Assembly: GCF_000313135.1 (NCBI RefSeq)
Contig: NW_004457297.1
Location: forward strand, 93,714-157,713
DNA: 64,000 nt
Source: Acanthamoeba castellanii str. Neff
Taxonomy: Eukaryota; Discosea; Longamoebia; Acanthamoebidae
Direction of reading: 5' to 3'
This document shows, in pieces, positions 23,281 to 35,900 of this stretch. The notes under the pieces are model-generated. The model did no database searches, had not been told where the DNA came from, and was given only the letters and a program-made list of their open reading frames with translations. The stretch's first letter is position 1. Each line of letters starts with the position of its first letter. Made by a program: the position numbers and the translations under genes.

Positions 23281-25063
23281 TCATTCCTCGCTGTGGTCTC
23301 CGCCACTTTGGTCGTTACCTCTCTTGTTCTCTCCCTTGCCGTAGTGGATGATGAGCGGCTTGCCCTCCTTGAACACGAACCCATTCACCGCGGCCAGCGC
23401 GGCAACAGCGTCCTCGACGCTGGGGAACGTGACGAAGGCCTGCCCGCGCATCCGGCCCTGCTTGGCGCGCACGACGAATGTGGTCGTTGGCTCGCAGCAA
23501 CTGCGCAGAAGCTGGATAGAGTGGGGAGGGTGGTGGCTGGGGCAAGGGAACCTGCAAGAGCCTGAACTCGAGATAGTCTCGGTCTTGGCGCAGCTCCTCG
23601 GCGGGCTTCTGAAAGCTGAGAAAGATGCGAACCAGGTCCTCCTTGGTGGTCGTCTCGGCCAGGTTCTTGATGTACAGGGTCTGTAGTACAGCAGCACCCA
23701 AAAGTGCTCGCTCAGTCCAGTGTTGAGCAGCTCGCGTGTGGGCGCGCGTGACGGTTGTGTGAACGCGAATGCGTGCGTACCCTGGAAGGAGATCCAGCTT
23801 CGTAGGCGGCGAATCGGGGCAATTGGCGAATCTCGCTCAGGGCCAGGCGGTGGGCTTCGATGAACGATCGGTCGAAGGGAACGATCGCTTGCTTGGCGGC
23901 CGCGCCACCCTCTTCGTCTTTGTCGCCCAGGCCCCGGCTGGAATTGAACGTCTCCGTCGACGTCGTTGCAATCTTTCGCCGCTTCTTCTTTTTACTCGGT
24001 CCTTCTTCGCGTGGTGCTGGCAGTCGTTCTTCCTCGTGTTCACTCTCGTATTTGATTGCATCATCGTCGCTGGTTGGGGCCTGTACAGCTGATGAAGCCA
24101 CACGATGGCCTGCCGTGAGCTGTTGCGCTTGGTCTTCTTCCGCACGACCAGGGATACTGCTTTCTGTACACACGCACACTCACCACCGCACACGCAGTTG
24201 AGAGTCTGCGGCGGGTATCACTGGCCTGGAGACGTACCGCTGACGAGCCACCTGCCGAGCGAGTCTGCGCGCTTGCCGTGAAGAAGCGTGCGCTCGATCT
24301 CGCGCTCGTGGCGACTCAGCTGCGGCAGGTCCCTGGGCGCACTGGTCACATTGCGTGCCGCGGCGGCGGCGCGCTCGCGCAGGCACCGTTCGACGTCCTC
24401 CGATTCCGTCTTTAGGTGGTCGGGGTGGACCAGCTTGCGTTTCTTGCGCTGTTGTCGTCCGAACCTGTGAGCGCGTAGAGCCACGCAAAGAGCGCCGCGG
24501 CTAAGAATGGACCAGCACCTTGCGCTGCAGGTCTTCGGTGAGCGAGTAGCCTTCCTGTTCGAGTCGCTGGCTGCACAGCCGGGACACAAGAAGTCGCATG
24601 CGATGAGCAAACGTACCGCCCACCGCCTCCGCCCTCCGCATTTCGCCTCCGCCCTCCGCCCTCCGCCCTCAGCCTCCGCCCTCGCACATCGGGTACGTAC
24701 CAGATCTGCTCGGTGCGCAGGCCGAGGTCGCGCAGCTCCTGCAGTCGCTGGTGGGTGGCCTCGATGTCTGCAAACTCACGCCTCGTGCGCACGCCTGACG
24801 CCGCGGCCATCGAGTCCACCAGGGTGTTCGTCGTGCCTGCAAAGTCCACCCGCCTCCTCAAGAACGCGTCCTCCACCCTGCCCACGTAGTGGATGCAAAA
24901 TTGATATGATGAGGAGATGGTTCTAACTTTGCCAAGCCTGGAGTAGGGGCGCAAACCCATGCAGAGACGTATCCAGCTGACGATGTAGAAGGGCCTTCAG
25001 CTGGATCTCTGCTTGCGTGGGCGCCAATGGCCCGATCGGCGGTCCATCTTCGCCTCTCGACAT
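23281..25063 (-). CDS. RNPC3: U11/U12-65K (RNPC3)-like minor spliceosome protein with one RRM
   Basis: RNPC3 bridges U11 and U12 snRNPs; its C-terminal RRM binds U12 snRNA. The start is ATG 25063 (MSRGEDGPPIGPLAPTQAEI). The exon ending LLQAWQ joins in phase to RVEDAFLRRRVDFAG. Helical and basic linkers follow (RKKRKLVHPDHLKTES, KKKKRRKIATTSTETF). The RNPC3-type lead-in RFAAYEAGSPS comes directly before the RRM: RNP2 is LYIKNLAETTTKEDLVRIF and RNP1 is GRMRGQAFVTFPSVEDA, then NGFVFKEGKPLIIHYGKGEN and the stop at 23281. The human protein has another RRM at the N-terminus; here that position holds a helical, non-RRM segment. Assignment rests on the lead-in and RRM, and a generic RRM protein is the alternative. 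Confidence 0.72.
24625..24695. repeat. CCTCCGCCCTCCG intronic tract
   Basis: C-rich tandem units of the same family as the left window edge, lying between a GTACGT-type junction and exon sequence of the RNPC3-like gene. Confidence 0.8.
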
Positions 25064-25122
25064 TTAGTCATTGGTTTCTTTGCGATTTGGTTGGGGATTT
25101 TCTTTTTCAATAATTAGCAGAG
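25064..25122. promoter_or_regulatory. 59-bp shared divergent promoter region
   Basis: Only 59 bp separate the ATG of the RNPC3-like gene (minus) and the ATG of the His-rich gene (plus). The sequence is T-rich with CAATAATTAG close to the plus start. Both core promoters and 5' UTRs must fit here or overlap the opposite transcript. Confidence 0.6.
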
Positions 25123-26646
25123 ATGAGCGAGCAACAGGTGGTGTTCACGCCTCACGGCTTCACGTCGCGCACTTCGCGGCCCGAGGTGGCACTGGCTACG
25201 TCGGACGTGGCCAACGGTGCCGTGTTCGTTTTCCACTGCGGCCAGCGTCGATCGCTGTCGCACGTCCATCAGGGCGTCCTGGGCCTTGGCCAATTCGGCC
25301 TGGGCAAGGTCGATGAGCGACGCAAGGCCGCGCTCAAGTCTCACCTCATCGAAGAGGCGCGATGGACCGTCACCGGCACCGGCTCTGCCTCTGCGTCGTC
25401 GGGATCCGACTCCAATCTGCAGAAATCGGATGCCGCCGCCATTGCCGCGATCAAATCGCACGCGGCCTACGGTCAGCTCTCCATTCACGTCTACTTCGAC
25501 AAGCTGCTCGACGAATCCAACGGCAAGGCATGGACCATCATGGTGCGCGCCCTCGAACGCGACTTCGCCCCCGCCGCGGCCAAGAAGGCCGGCAGTAAGA
25601 AGGTGCACACCTACACCGCCCCCGCCAAGGTGCCCAAGGCGCCCCAGGCCGCCCACTGGCTCGTGTTCGACGGCGCCTCGGCGCCCTCGCGCGACGGCGA
25701 GGTTGGTCGGCTCGTGGCAGCCGACCCCGCCAGTCGGCCCGACGTGGAGCCCTACTACTCGCTGGCCTGCTACGTCGACGTGGCCTCGCTGGTGGCCATG
25801 GCCCGCGAGGGCGCCGCGCAGCAGCAGCAGGGCAAGTTGGTGCAGCAGCAGCTGCGCCTGTACGAGGACGGCTGGCTCAGGGACAACCTCCAGCGCCACC
25901 TCAACATCACCGGTGCGTTCCGTTTATGAAGTGGAGAGTGGATGAAGATGATGATGATGATGTTGAAGAGGAAGTGGAAGAGGGAGAAGAAGAGGACGGA
26001 CTGGCGTGTGGGTACGGTGATGTGGGTCACTCAGGTCACGAGCAGTTCAACTGGCTTGAGACGATGGGTGGATTGGCTCATGGTAATGGTACGGTGTATA
26101 TGTAGAGCTCTCGCAGGCCGGCGAGCAGATCGCGCACTCGCCCAACGGTGACGAGCTGTTCGAGGAGATCCACGGCCGGGAGTCGCTGCTCAGCCACCTG
26201 GCCCACTGGGACGGCTTCGAGAAGGACGCCATCTACTCGCAGGGCCACGTACGCCTCTCATTCCTCACCAGTGTGCGACTTGCACACTGCTCACATCCTG
26301 CACAACACCGCACACGCACACCGCACACCGCACACACCATGCGTGCGCTATGGCTACAACGTAGCAATGCGATCACGACCACGGCGACGGAGAGGACCAC
26401 CACCACGACCACAGCCACGGCCACGGCCACGTGCACGGCCAGCAGCCGACGCGCATGCCCAAGCAGATGGTGCTGTGGTCGTGGCTCAACGCCGACAAGG
26501 CGCAGCAGCAGGGCGGGCAGGGCGGCGAGGCCGCCAAGGCCAAGAAGAAGCGAAAGAAGCGCAACAAGAACAAGAGCAAGGCGGCCGCCCCCACCGACGC
26601 GTCCCCGAGCGAGCAGGCGACGACCGAACAGGAAACCCAACAGTGA
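25123..26646 (+). CDS. uncharacterised protein with His-rich loop and basic C-terminus
   Basis: Three exons. Exon 1 starts at ATG 25123 (MSEQQVVFTPHGFTSRTSRP) and runs about 265 codons to HLNIT at a GTGCGT donor. Exon 2 (LSQAGEQIAHSPNGDELFEE) ends SQGH at GTACGC. Exon 3 begins at TAG/CAATGCGATCAC and gives a His/Asp-rich stretch (DHDHGDGEDHHHDHSHGHGH), then KQMVLWSWLNADK and a Lys-rich tail (KKKRKKRNKNKSK) to the stop at 26646. The His-rich run may bind metal (Zn/Ni) and the tail may be a nuclear or nucleolar signal. I do not recognise a family. A possible poly(A) signal, AATAAA, lies at 26753-26758. Confidence 0.75.
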
Positions 26647-26752
26647 GTCGCAAGGGGGGGGGGTGGACTCTCTCTTTGGTTGAACGAGCAACGACAAAAC
26701 ATTTTTGGGTCTCGGCCGGCTGTGCCGCCACGCTGGCCGACGTCTCCCGGTA

Positions 26753-26758
26753 AATAAA
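26753..26758 (+). terminator. AATAAA polyadenylation signal
   Basis: A canonical hexamer 107 bp after the stop of the plus-strand His-rich gene and about 100 bp before the convergent Ral-GAP stop. Confidence 0.55.
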
Positions 26759-26860
26759 GCGACGAGGAACAGAGAGAGAAGTGGAGGTGGAGAGTTTGTC
26801 TGCTCTATGGTACTTTTGCTTGCCTGCCTGGCCCTTGAGCAGCTTGGCTTTGGATTTGGC

Positions 26861-29800
26861 TTAGTTGGCCGACTCGCCGGCGTGGGCCTCGGCCAAGGTG
26901 GCCTGCATCTTCGCCGTCGCTGCAAAAACGAAAGCGAAAAGCGAAGACAAAAAACGAAACGAAGCACGCAAAGGTAAGAAAGAGCGAAGCAAGAGCCAAC
27001 GAGAAAGCTGTGGTGGTGGTGATTGAAAGGTACCAGCGGCGAGGGACTGGGGGTTGTCGTCGATCTTGAAGAAGGTGCTGAAGTAGTCGTCGAACGAGCG
27101 TTCGGCCTTGTAGCGTTCGTACATCTCGCGGATGAGGCCGGCGCGGAAGGGGAAGGGTCGCTTGTTCTCCTTCTTGAGGGATCGCACCGCGCGGTTCGCG
27201 TTGACCGCCGTGAGACGCGCCAGCGGGGCCAGCATGGCCTTGTTCACGATCATCCCGTCTTGCAGCGGGCCAAAGTTCAAATCCTACACCACCCAACCAT
27301 TAGCCGTGTGAAATGCGTGCGTGTGCGTGTGCGGTGCGTGCGGTGATGACGTACCTGCTGCTTCTTGAAGACCTGGACCCGATAGAGGCCGTTGGGCATG
27401 GGGTAGACGACGATGTGTACGTCGTTGAACTGCGACGTGATGGTCTTGGGGTCGTAGTCGCGCTTGTTCTCCGTCCACACAATGTGCACCGCATCGTTGC
27501 CCACATGTCGTTTCTGAGCGCGCGCGATTATCATCCACAAGTCAGCGTCGTGCAATGGAATGCGTGTAAATTCCATCGGACGACCAGTGTAGTTAGTACC
27601 TTGTGGACCTGCTGGGGGTCGCCCTCCTTGGTGGGCATGCGGGTGATGTCGTGGAAGATGGCCTCCACCATGGCCGACGACCAGTAGGGCGACGTCTCGC
27701 CCGTGGAGCCCGCCCATCGGTCCAGGCCGCCCAGAAAGCCCCGGTGCGTCTTCAGGTCAACCTGTCGTAGCCCGAAGCGTGTCAGACAGGTGTGGTGTGG
27801 TGTCGTGTCGTGTCGTGTCGTGTCGTGTCGTTGGTCGTGTCGTTGGTCGTGTCGTTGGTCGTGTCGTTGGTCGTGTCGTTGGTCGTGNNNNNNNNNNNNN
27901 NNNNNNNNGCCGAGGCTCTGCACGAAATCGGAGTAGTCCTTAGACTTGCCCTCGTTCTTGAGGATTTCGTGCTGGTGGATCTGGCCCTCCCGCACGTAGA
28001 TCAAGCCCACCTTGGCCACCTCTCGCCTGTAACGATTCATCGTCATTCGCTGCACGCGACACAACACACACGCAACACGCGCGCGCATGTCGTAGGCACG
28101 TGTTGCGAGTCGAGGTTGAGGGAGCGTACGCGTTGACTTTGTCGAGTTCCTTGAGACTGCGCTGCATGCGCTTGTTGTTCTCCAGGAAACTGAACTTCAA
28201 GCGGTTCTCATCGGTCAGGAAGCCCATGTGACTGTTCGTAACCGTCCACATCACCCAGTCAGCACTGTGCCACACACACGACACGCACGACACGCACGAC
28301 ACACTTGTTGTGTACTGACCTGAGGAGAAGGCGGGTGTGGTGGTATTTGGTGGCGGTGACGGGGCGCGTGGGGATAGAGGGCAGGGCGGTGCTGACGTCG
28401 GTGGGCGAGGACAGGAGTTGTTCGAGCTGCTCCCGCTGCTCGGCCACCGCCACCATCATCGCCTCCACATCCGCCGCATACTCCGGGTTGGGCACGATCG
28501 GCTCGTTGAACTTCATCCTACGTTTTGTTGTCGTTCAGCACCCCCGCGCGTGTCGTGTGTGTGTGTGTGTCGTGCGGTGTGTGCGTGTCGTGCGGTGTAT
28601 GCGTGTACCTTTGCGAGAAACGCTTGTTGGCATCGGCTTTTCGTGGGCTCGGGGTGACCAGATCGGCCTCGTTGTCGGCAAGGCTGCACGACAGTGGAGT
28701 TCGGTGGTGAGCGCAGGTGGGCACACAGGTTTGGCCCCGGCGGTTGTTTTTTTCTCAAACGTACAAGTGGAGCAGTTCGTTGAGGGGGTCGACCTGGAAG
28801 CCCTTGCAGGCCCCGAACGACGGAATCTCGTCCTCCGACCGCTTGAAATCACTGCTCGCATCCATCCAATCAGTCATATTATTCTCTATTATATTTGTAT
28901 TTATGTATTTGTATTTGTATTTGTATTTGTATTATTTATATTTATGTATTTGTATTTGTATTTGTATTTGTATTTGAGTACCTCTTGATGACCACCTCGG
29001 CGGCCTTGGCGGGCAGCAGGTTGGGCACGATCGCGACCGGCGGTAGGATGGGCTCCTTGGACTTGAAGAGGTCGTAGCTGAGGTCAAAGTCCCACACGTA
29101 CTTGCCCGTGCAGTCGCGAACAATCATGCGCACCAGACGCTCTGCAGCAGCCGCAACAGTGTAAGCGCACACAGCGCACACGCACGCACCGCACGCACGC
29201 AAGGGTGGAGAGTGTGGTACCGTTGTCGTCAACAAATTCTTCGAAGGAGAAGAGGGCGAGGGAGTTGTAGACGAAGTAGAGGCCGCCGTCGTCTTCCTCC
29301 TCCTGCTCCGCCTTCTTGATCACCGCCGAGGAGGACGGACCCAAGATCTCCTCCAAGCTCTCTGCAAGACAACGACATTGACCACACATTGGATTTGTGT
29401 GCGTGCAGTGTGCGTGTGCGTGTGCGGTGGTGCGTGGCGTGTGCGTGTGCGTGCGGTGGTGCGTGTGTGCGTTTTACCTCTGGAGATGATTTGCTCGCAG
29501 CCGGCGATGGTGGGGAAATTGGCAAAGAAGTTGAGCATCGTGAGGAGGAACACCTCGGCCGACTCCCGCACCAGCTCCGACCCGTGCGCCGGCTGATTCT
29601 TGAGCGCCTGTTGGTCCGTCGACGGATATAAATTAATAATAATAACAATAATCATAAAAAGCTCAGATATGTTGTCGACAGACACACTGTGTGACTGCCG
29701 TGTGCGGAGCCGTACCTCGAAGATGGCGTCGAGGTTGACCGACTTGGCCTCCGGGTGGACCGATTCCCTGTCGTGGTTGACCTTGCCCTTGTCGCGCTTG

Positions 29801-32800
29801 AGTGTGGAGCCCTTCGCGGTGATGGTTGAGGCCGCCGGACCCGCAAAGCTAGACGAATGCGAGGCCAGCGCCGCCAGCGGGTTGCCCAGCTGAATCTGTG
29901 GAATGCGTGGGCGTTGTATGTGGAATGCATTAGTGGAATGTGAGGCGGCGTGTGTGGAATGTGTTGGTAATGGTGGCAAAGCCAGGGGGGGCGTTCATTA
30001 CCTCATCGCCGAGGAGACCGAACTCGAGGGCGCGGAAGACCTTGTGGACGACGTTGGCCGGCAGCTCGAGCACCGCCGAGTGGCCGATCGCCATGAGCCC
30101 GTCCAGCAGCGTGTAGAAATGCATCGCCGTCGCGCTCTCTATCAATCGAGCCTCGCAGTCAGTCGCAGTCAAGCTCACGAAAGGGCCCCCGCATACGATC
30201 ATGTTACGTAGTTAGTTATCGAGGAGAAAAGCAATCAGCGAACCTTTTTCCTTGAGCGGCTCGTGAGTGGCCTTGACGGCGCTGATGGCGATGATGATGC
30301 CATCGCTCAGCGTCTCGATGATGTACGACACCAGCGCCTAGACACGCGCGCACGCACGCTGATGAGGGACAGACACGGGATGTGTGTGAGAGTGGGGGTT
30401 GTTCTGTCGGGGCCAACGTACGGTGTCGACGGCAGCGATTCTCTCGAACATGTCGGAGGTGGCGATGAGGGACGACAGGGATTCGAGCGCGGTGCGCGCG
30501 ACCAGGTCCTGCAGCGAACAGCAGGCTCCGGCCAACGCCTTAAGGTACTCGGTGAGCCTCTCCTTTCTGCTCACATTCGATTGACGCACGACGCGACGCG
30601 TACCAACACTCGCGTCAGTGTGGAACACACACACAATAGGTGGGACGGAGTGTGGAAGCGCACTGCGGGTTGTGGAGAAGGTCGGCGTAGAGGAACACGC
30701 CCAGGCCCCACAGCGCAAGCGACTTGTTGGCCGGCGTGATGCTCGGGTAGTTGACCGCCGCCACGAACAGTGACCCGAGCTGCGCGTGCATCTGTGCGTG
30801 TGCAAGGCGGGTTGTGTGTGTGTGTGTGTGTGTGTGCGTGTGCGTGTGGGTGGTCAGCATGGCCTTGCCAATCGTCAATAGGGTAAGGTTAGTTTGGAAA
30901 AATACCTCGGCGGCAGGCAGGGTGGGCAGGTCGAGGCCCTCGAAGTGGGTCGGGTAGCACAGGAGGGACAGGAGAATGAGGAGCGACTTGTTCTGCACGT
31001 CATCCGGCGTCGCGTTCTTTTGGTTCGGGCGCCACTGTAGTCCACCCAACGAGCCACAAGTAAGTCGCGGCGTGTGTTGTGTGTGTGTGTGTGTGTGTGT
31101 GTGGCGCGCTAAACTGTGCTACGTACGAGCTTTTCGATCTCGCGCAAAAAGTCGGGAATAAGCACGGCGAGGCCGGGGAGAGGGAGGGAGAACAGCTGTG
31201 TACAGTTGCGCACGACCACCCACACCACCGAACTGTGTCCAGACAGACCCTGGAAGACGACCACCACCACCAAGTTAGTTACCGGGTGGCACACACCGCT
31301 ATTTTTGTTGACACTCAGGACTAGCAGAGAGAGTCGGTGTCCGCCGTACCAGCTGGATGGCGCGATAGAAGTGGGAGATGAGGTCGATGTGCGGGGGCTT
31401 GTAGGTCTTGCGGGTGAAAAGTTTACAGAGGGTCGAATACGCCGTGATCCGTCCACGATTGCGCTTCCTGTTGTTGTGGGGCACGCACGCGTTTGTTTAG
31501 CGTTGGCCACAGTGACGAGTAGCGTTCATGAAGGCAAGCGAGCAGCAACGAATCGGAGTCGTCAGAGAGAGGCCTGACAGGAAAGAAAAGAAAAGAAAGG
31601 GGGGACGCACTCGTCGACAGCCGAGGCTTCGAGGATCCAGGGGAGAAAGATCCGCTGCAGGGGAATGGGCGCCTCGGCGGTGATCTCCAGCCTGTCCTCG
31701 GCTTCGCACATGAGGTCGACCACCTTCGCAAACAACAACAACAGCGGCATCAGCAGCAGCACAGGAAAAACGCACGTCAGCTGATGGGGATCACTGCGCT
31801 GCGTGCCGGGTTGGGCTGCGAAAAGAAGAATCGTACCTGGCTGACGCAGCTAATAGCGGTGGAAAAATTGGGCGGGTCCTTGATGTCGCACAGATTGCCC
31901 AGAATGTCTGTAGACCATCAACACTCCAAGCATCAGCCGCAAGAAATTATTCGCGCATATTTTTCTATTATATATATATTTCTATTCTATATTTATATTA
32001 TAAGTATTTATAAAATATGACCGTACGCAGGATGATGTCCCACATGGTCTGGATCTTCAGCTGGTTCCACGTCATGGACGTGAGGCGCGCATCCCTCGGC
32101 CTGTCATTGTAACCAATGCAAGGAATGTGTGAGGAATGCATGGTGGTGGTGGTGGAGATGTGAGTGTTTGACGAACCGCATGGGGGTGGTGGAGCCGATG
32201 CCGGTGGAGGACGAGGAGGTGAGCATGGGCCTGTCGGACTGCCTCTTCTTGTCGTCGCCACCGCCGGTGGTGGCCTCGGGCTCCTTCTCCTTGTTGTCCT
32301 CGGACTCCTCGGCGACGTTGCCCTTCTTCTTCTTGGGCTCGGGCACCACGGGCTTGGGGTAGGTGTGCTCGATGAGGATGTAGGTCAGCTGGAGCACCTT
32401 CTCCTCCCACTGCGTGAGCGTGGCCTTCCAGTTGACCAGCGTCGCCAGCTTGGCGTTGAAGTCCTGCCACATGGCCTCCGTAGTCACCTCCGACCTGATC
32501 CACACCAGGAACAGCGACTGCGTCGTCGAGTGGCCACACACGTAGGCATGACGTCAGCATACACGTCAGCATGATGTCAGCACAAGAGGTTGGGTACTTG
32601 GAGCATGATGTCGGCGACGTTGTTGGTGGGCGCCACAGAGTCGAGGGCGAAGGGCGAGGTGGAGCTGAGCATCTCGTGGGTGGTGTCGAGCATGGTCTGC
32701 TGGAGGAAGGTCCAGGTGTCGGAGAAGAGGAAGCGCGAGAGCTCGAGCGGGAAAGCGGTGTAGATGTTCAGCAGCTCCTTGATGAGGAACGCGTGGCGCT

Positions 32801-34869
32801 CGAACTGCTCCAGCGTCTTCGACGAGATGAAGAAAATGCGCGACAGGTTGTCGATGAATTTCTGCACGAGGCCATCGGCCATTATAATAACATTAGTATT
32901 AGTTCATAACCACACATGAGGTGTTATGGGCGCATCAGCTGTACCTTCCAGTACTGCTGCCGCCATTCGTCGGTCACCTTGATTTTGACCGGAGAAATGG
33001 ACTGCGGAGATGATGATGAAGAAGAGAGAGAGGTGGGTCAATCAGTCAGCCGATCTGTCAAGCTTGCTTCGCTGTTCAGCATAGAGTGTCTGTGTTTGCG
33101 CGGGGTCATCGCCGGAAGCGTACGAGAAGGATGTTCTTGAAGACGTCCATCGCCTGCTTGATGATGACATGCTGCGCTACCGGAAGACGGCAGGCCTGGC
33201 GAGAGATCTCCATCAGGAGAGGGCCTGCGCCACACAAAGCAAGAAGAGAGAGAGAGAGAGGAGACATTAGCTAAGCTGCAAGTTTGGCAACTGTTTGCTA
33301 TTGTTGTGAATTGTGGTGGTAGGCGTGCCGTTCGTGTTGCTCCAAATGATGGGGTTGAGGGTGGAATCGTCGGTCCAAATGGCGACCTGCTCGACAAGCG
33401 CAGCGATCATCTCGGCGGGACAGCTCTCTTCAAAGCGTTTCTCTGTTGGCAGCAATCACGGAAGTAAGTCATCCATCTCTCATCGCGTCGGCAGGGTGGT
33501 GGCGGTGACGAGTGAGCGAGCGAGCGAGTGAAGTGGGAGGAATAGCAACCTTCGATGCGTTCGATGATGCCGAGTTCAAGAGAGATGTTCGGGAAGAACA
33601 GGCTGAAGTAGCTCTGCTTCCACAACTCGAACCAGAACTCGAATTTGCCCATCCTATGTAGTTGGCATAGCTGAGGTCAACACGGTGTTCGCGTGTCGCG
33701 TGTGGTGTGCGGCGTGTGTCGTGCGTGAACAGCTTTCGTTACCTTTCGGGGCGGGAGATGAACTCGAAGTAGTACTTGGTGAGCTCGACGGCGTCGCTGC
33801 GGGTGGGGCTCTGATGGCCGGGGGCGAGGCACGCCATTTCGGGCGACGAGGCGAAGGACGGGTCGGCTCGCTTCCGCTTGTCCTCGCGCTCTCGCTCCTT
33901 CTCCGACAGCCGGTTCTCGCTCTTCTCCTCCTCCGGCCGCAGGAACGGCTCGTAGATGATCGCCGCCGCGAACTTGCCGACCTGATCAGACCGCGAACGT
34001 TGCAATCAAACGTTTGGCATCAACCCACGGCGCAGAACAAAGAGAAAAGAAAGAGAAAGAAAGGAAAAGAAACACACAACCAAAGTAGTTACCTGCTCCT
34101 CCATTTGTTCACCGAGCACTTCCATGAAGGTGAGCAGCAGGTCCAAGCCGTCTTTCCGCACACAGTGCTTGTTGTACTCGTTCAAGCAGCTGTCCATCAC
34201 GCGGCCTGTGGATGGTGGTGATGATCAACACGGTGGACGAGGAGCAGCAGGAGAAAGCGGCGGCGATGGAGGAGAAGGAGGAGGGTTGTACTGAGATTGG
34301 CGTATTGCCATTTCTTCTTGATCTGCGGGTGGAGGAGCAGAATGAACTGCTTGAGCACGGCAATCACTGATTGCACATTGGGAATGTGCTGCTTCTTATC
34401 TGCACCGTTCCACGTACGTGCACCGCCACCACCACGACACGCACCAACGCACGCACCACATACCACCCACGCACCAGCCAGGTTCGTGCGTGAATAGGGT
34501 GGTGCCAAGGTACAAAGTAGCAGGCATGGCAGAGGAAGTGTACGCACCCTTCTTCTGGGAGGACTCGAGATCGGCAAATCGAGCGAGCAGGACGGCGAAG
34601 ATCTGTTCGTACTTTTCTACGAAGAACGCCTTGAGCTCCTCCTTGGTTGCGCTCTCTGTGGGACATTCATAAGAAATGCGCTTAGAATTAAAATGTGTCG
34701 TAATTGACGAAGAAATGAATATAAATTAAGTAGAACATTTTCGATTGGGCAAAGGGGGAGTACCAATGAAGGAGACGAGGGACTTGAAGCGCTTGGCAGG
34801 CTTTTCTTTTTCCTTGAGGAAGGTCTTGAGCTTGGTCTGCGACTTCTGCGACAGCGGCGACGCGCTCAT
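26861..34869 (-). CDS. RALGAPA: Ral GTPase-activating protein alpha subunit homologue
   Basis: A large multi-exon gene of the tuberin/Ral-GAP family, whose members inactivate Ral/Rheb-type GTPases. The start is ATG 34869 (MSASPLSQKSQTKLKTFLKE). N-terminal helical repeats follow the Ral-GAP alpha pattern (KRFKSLVSFI, EELKAFFVEKYEQIFAVLLA, LLHPQIKKKWQYANLS). The C-terminal Rap-GAP domain is clear: VDLKTHRGFLGGLD, SSAMVEAIFHDITRMP, RHVGNDAVHIVWTENKRDY (the Asn of GND is the catalytic position), FNDVHIVVYPMPNG, then FGPLQDGMIVNKAMLAPLAR. It ends AHAGESAN at 26861. A run of 21 Ns falls exactly at an exon-intron border inside this domain. About 30 introns, many with GT repeats. It is more like RALGAPA than TSC2. 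Confidence 0.88.
27797..27887. repeat. (GTGTC)n then (GTGTCGTTGGTC)n repeat ending in an assembly gap
   Basis: TCGTG pentamers turn into 12-mers with GTTGGTC and run straight into the Ns. The true copy number is unknown. Confidence 0.9.
27888..27908. other. assembly gap (21 N)
   Basis: Unresolved bases directly after the minus-strand exon ending DFVQSLG. The splice donor and perhaps one or two residues of the Rap-GAP domain are hidden here. The gap was probably caused by the neighbouring tandem repeat. Confidence 0.95.
28888..28976. repeat. (TTTGTA)n repeat
   Basis: Two blocks of TTTGTA hexamers separated by ATTTATGTATT, in an intron of the Ral-GAP gene. Confidence 0.85.
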
Positions 34870-35164
34870 CTCTCGGCGATTTTGTTTTGATGTGATTAAT
34901 TAATGAAGCGAAAAAAGTGTTTGGAATGGTAAAATACAACTCCAATTGTTTCGCGATCCTCGTCGACCTTCCTGGATGATGAAGGCTCTCGGTGCTGAGG
35001 CGCTAACAATAAATAAACCACAACAAGAAAACGATTATTATTTGTTCGTTGTTGGCTTTGCTCGGGTCTCCGCTCTTTCACGCCGACTTTAATTTACGGT
35101 ACTCTGCCCATTGGTGCCCAGGCAGACCATTAAAAGAAGTTGCACACGAGGCCAACATGTGTCG
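34870..35164. other. AT-rich 5' flank of the Ral-GAP gene
   Basis: A 295-bp region between the Ral-GAP start and the CpG-depleted block. CG dinucleotides are present at normal density up to 35164. It contains no recognised gene and presumably holds the Ral-GAP promoter. Confidence 0.5.
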
Positions 35165-35669
35165 TGTTTTTATCATTTATTTCATTCTCCTCACCTTAAT
35201 TCCCCCCCCCCCATCAATCATCCAGTTCAAGTCCAGTATGATGGCCAGTCCAGTGAATTTCATGCTTGGTCAGGGAACAGGCAGCTGGCATCCCCTCTCC
35301 CTATGGGGGCCAGTGGGCTGCTTCAGCCAGGCACATTTGTTGTCTTTCTTTCACCTCCCCTTCATCATGAACCACCTGCCACTGGACCTCCACTGCCTCA
35401 ATCCATGATTCCTCATTCCACTTCCAAAGTTCATTCAAAACAACACCAACAAAGAAAGCAACACACACATTGGTATGTTCACCAGCCTTCTTACCTCTGT
35501 GTCCTTTGCAGATGGAAAAAAAAAAGCATTGTGTCTTGCTCACATGCCACTGTGGCTCTTGCAACCATACACCCAGAGCAAACATTCAATCCACCACTCC
35601 CACCACACACTACCTGGATATACATCATCATCATCATGTCACATCTATCTGCCAACACACACAGCTGCA

Positions 35670-35701
35670 CACTGCCCTCAACACAGTGGCTCTACCTCAT
35701 C
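35670..35701. repeat. 32-bp direct repeat, copy 1
   Basis: Identical to 35901-35932 (starts CACTGCCCTCAACACAGTGG). The offset of 231 bp is a multiple of three, so both copies read ALNTVALPH in the same plus-strand frame. Confidence 0.85.
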
Positions 35702-35900
35702 CCACTCTCACTCATCAATTCACCTTTGACAATCTGGCCTTCACTGACCACATGCTGTGCATGCAGCTGTTGCCCAATGTCACATGCAGCAACACACCCA
35801 CCCCACCAGCCATTGACCTGCACCTTCCCTTCTGTCCCTTGGGCTGGGCCACCAAGGCATTGACCACCAGCAACCACAACAACAAGATGCCTTACACACC

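Noticed and set aside
27703..28136. Open frames crossing the N gap
   Set aside because: They translate Ns and GTGTC repeats; the real exons are on minus at either side.
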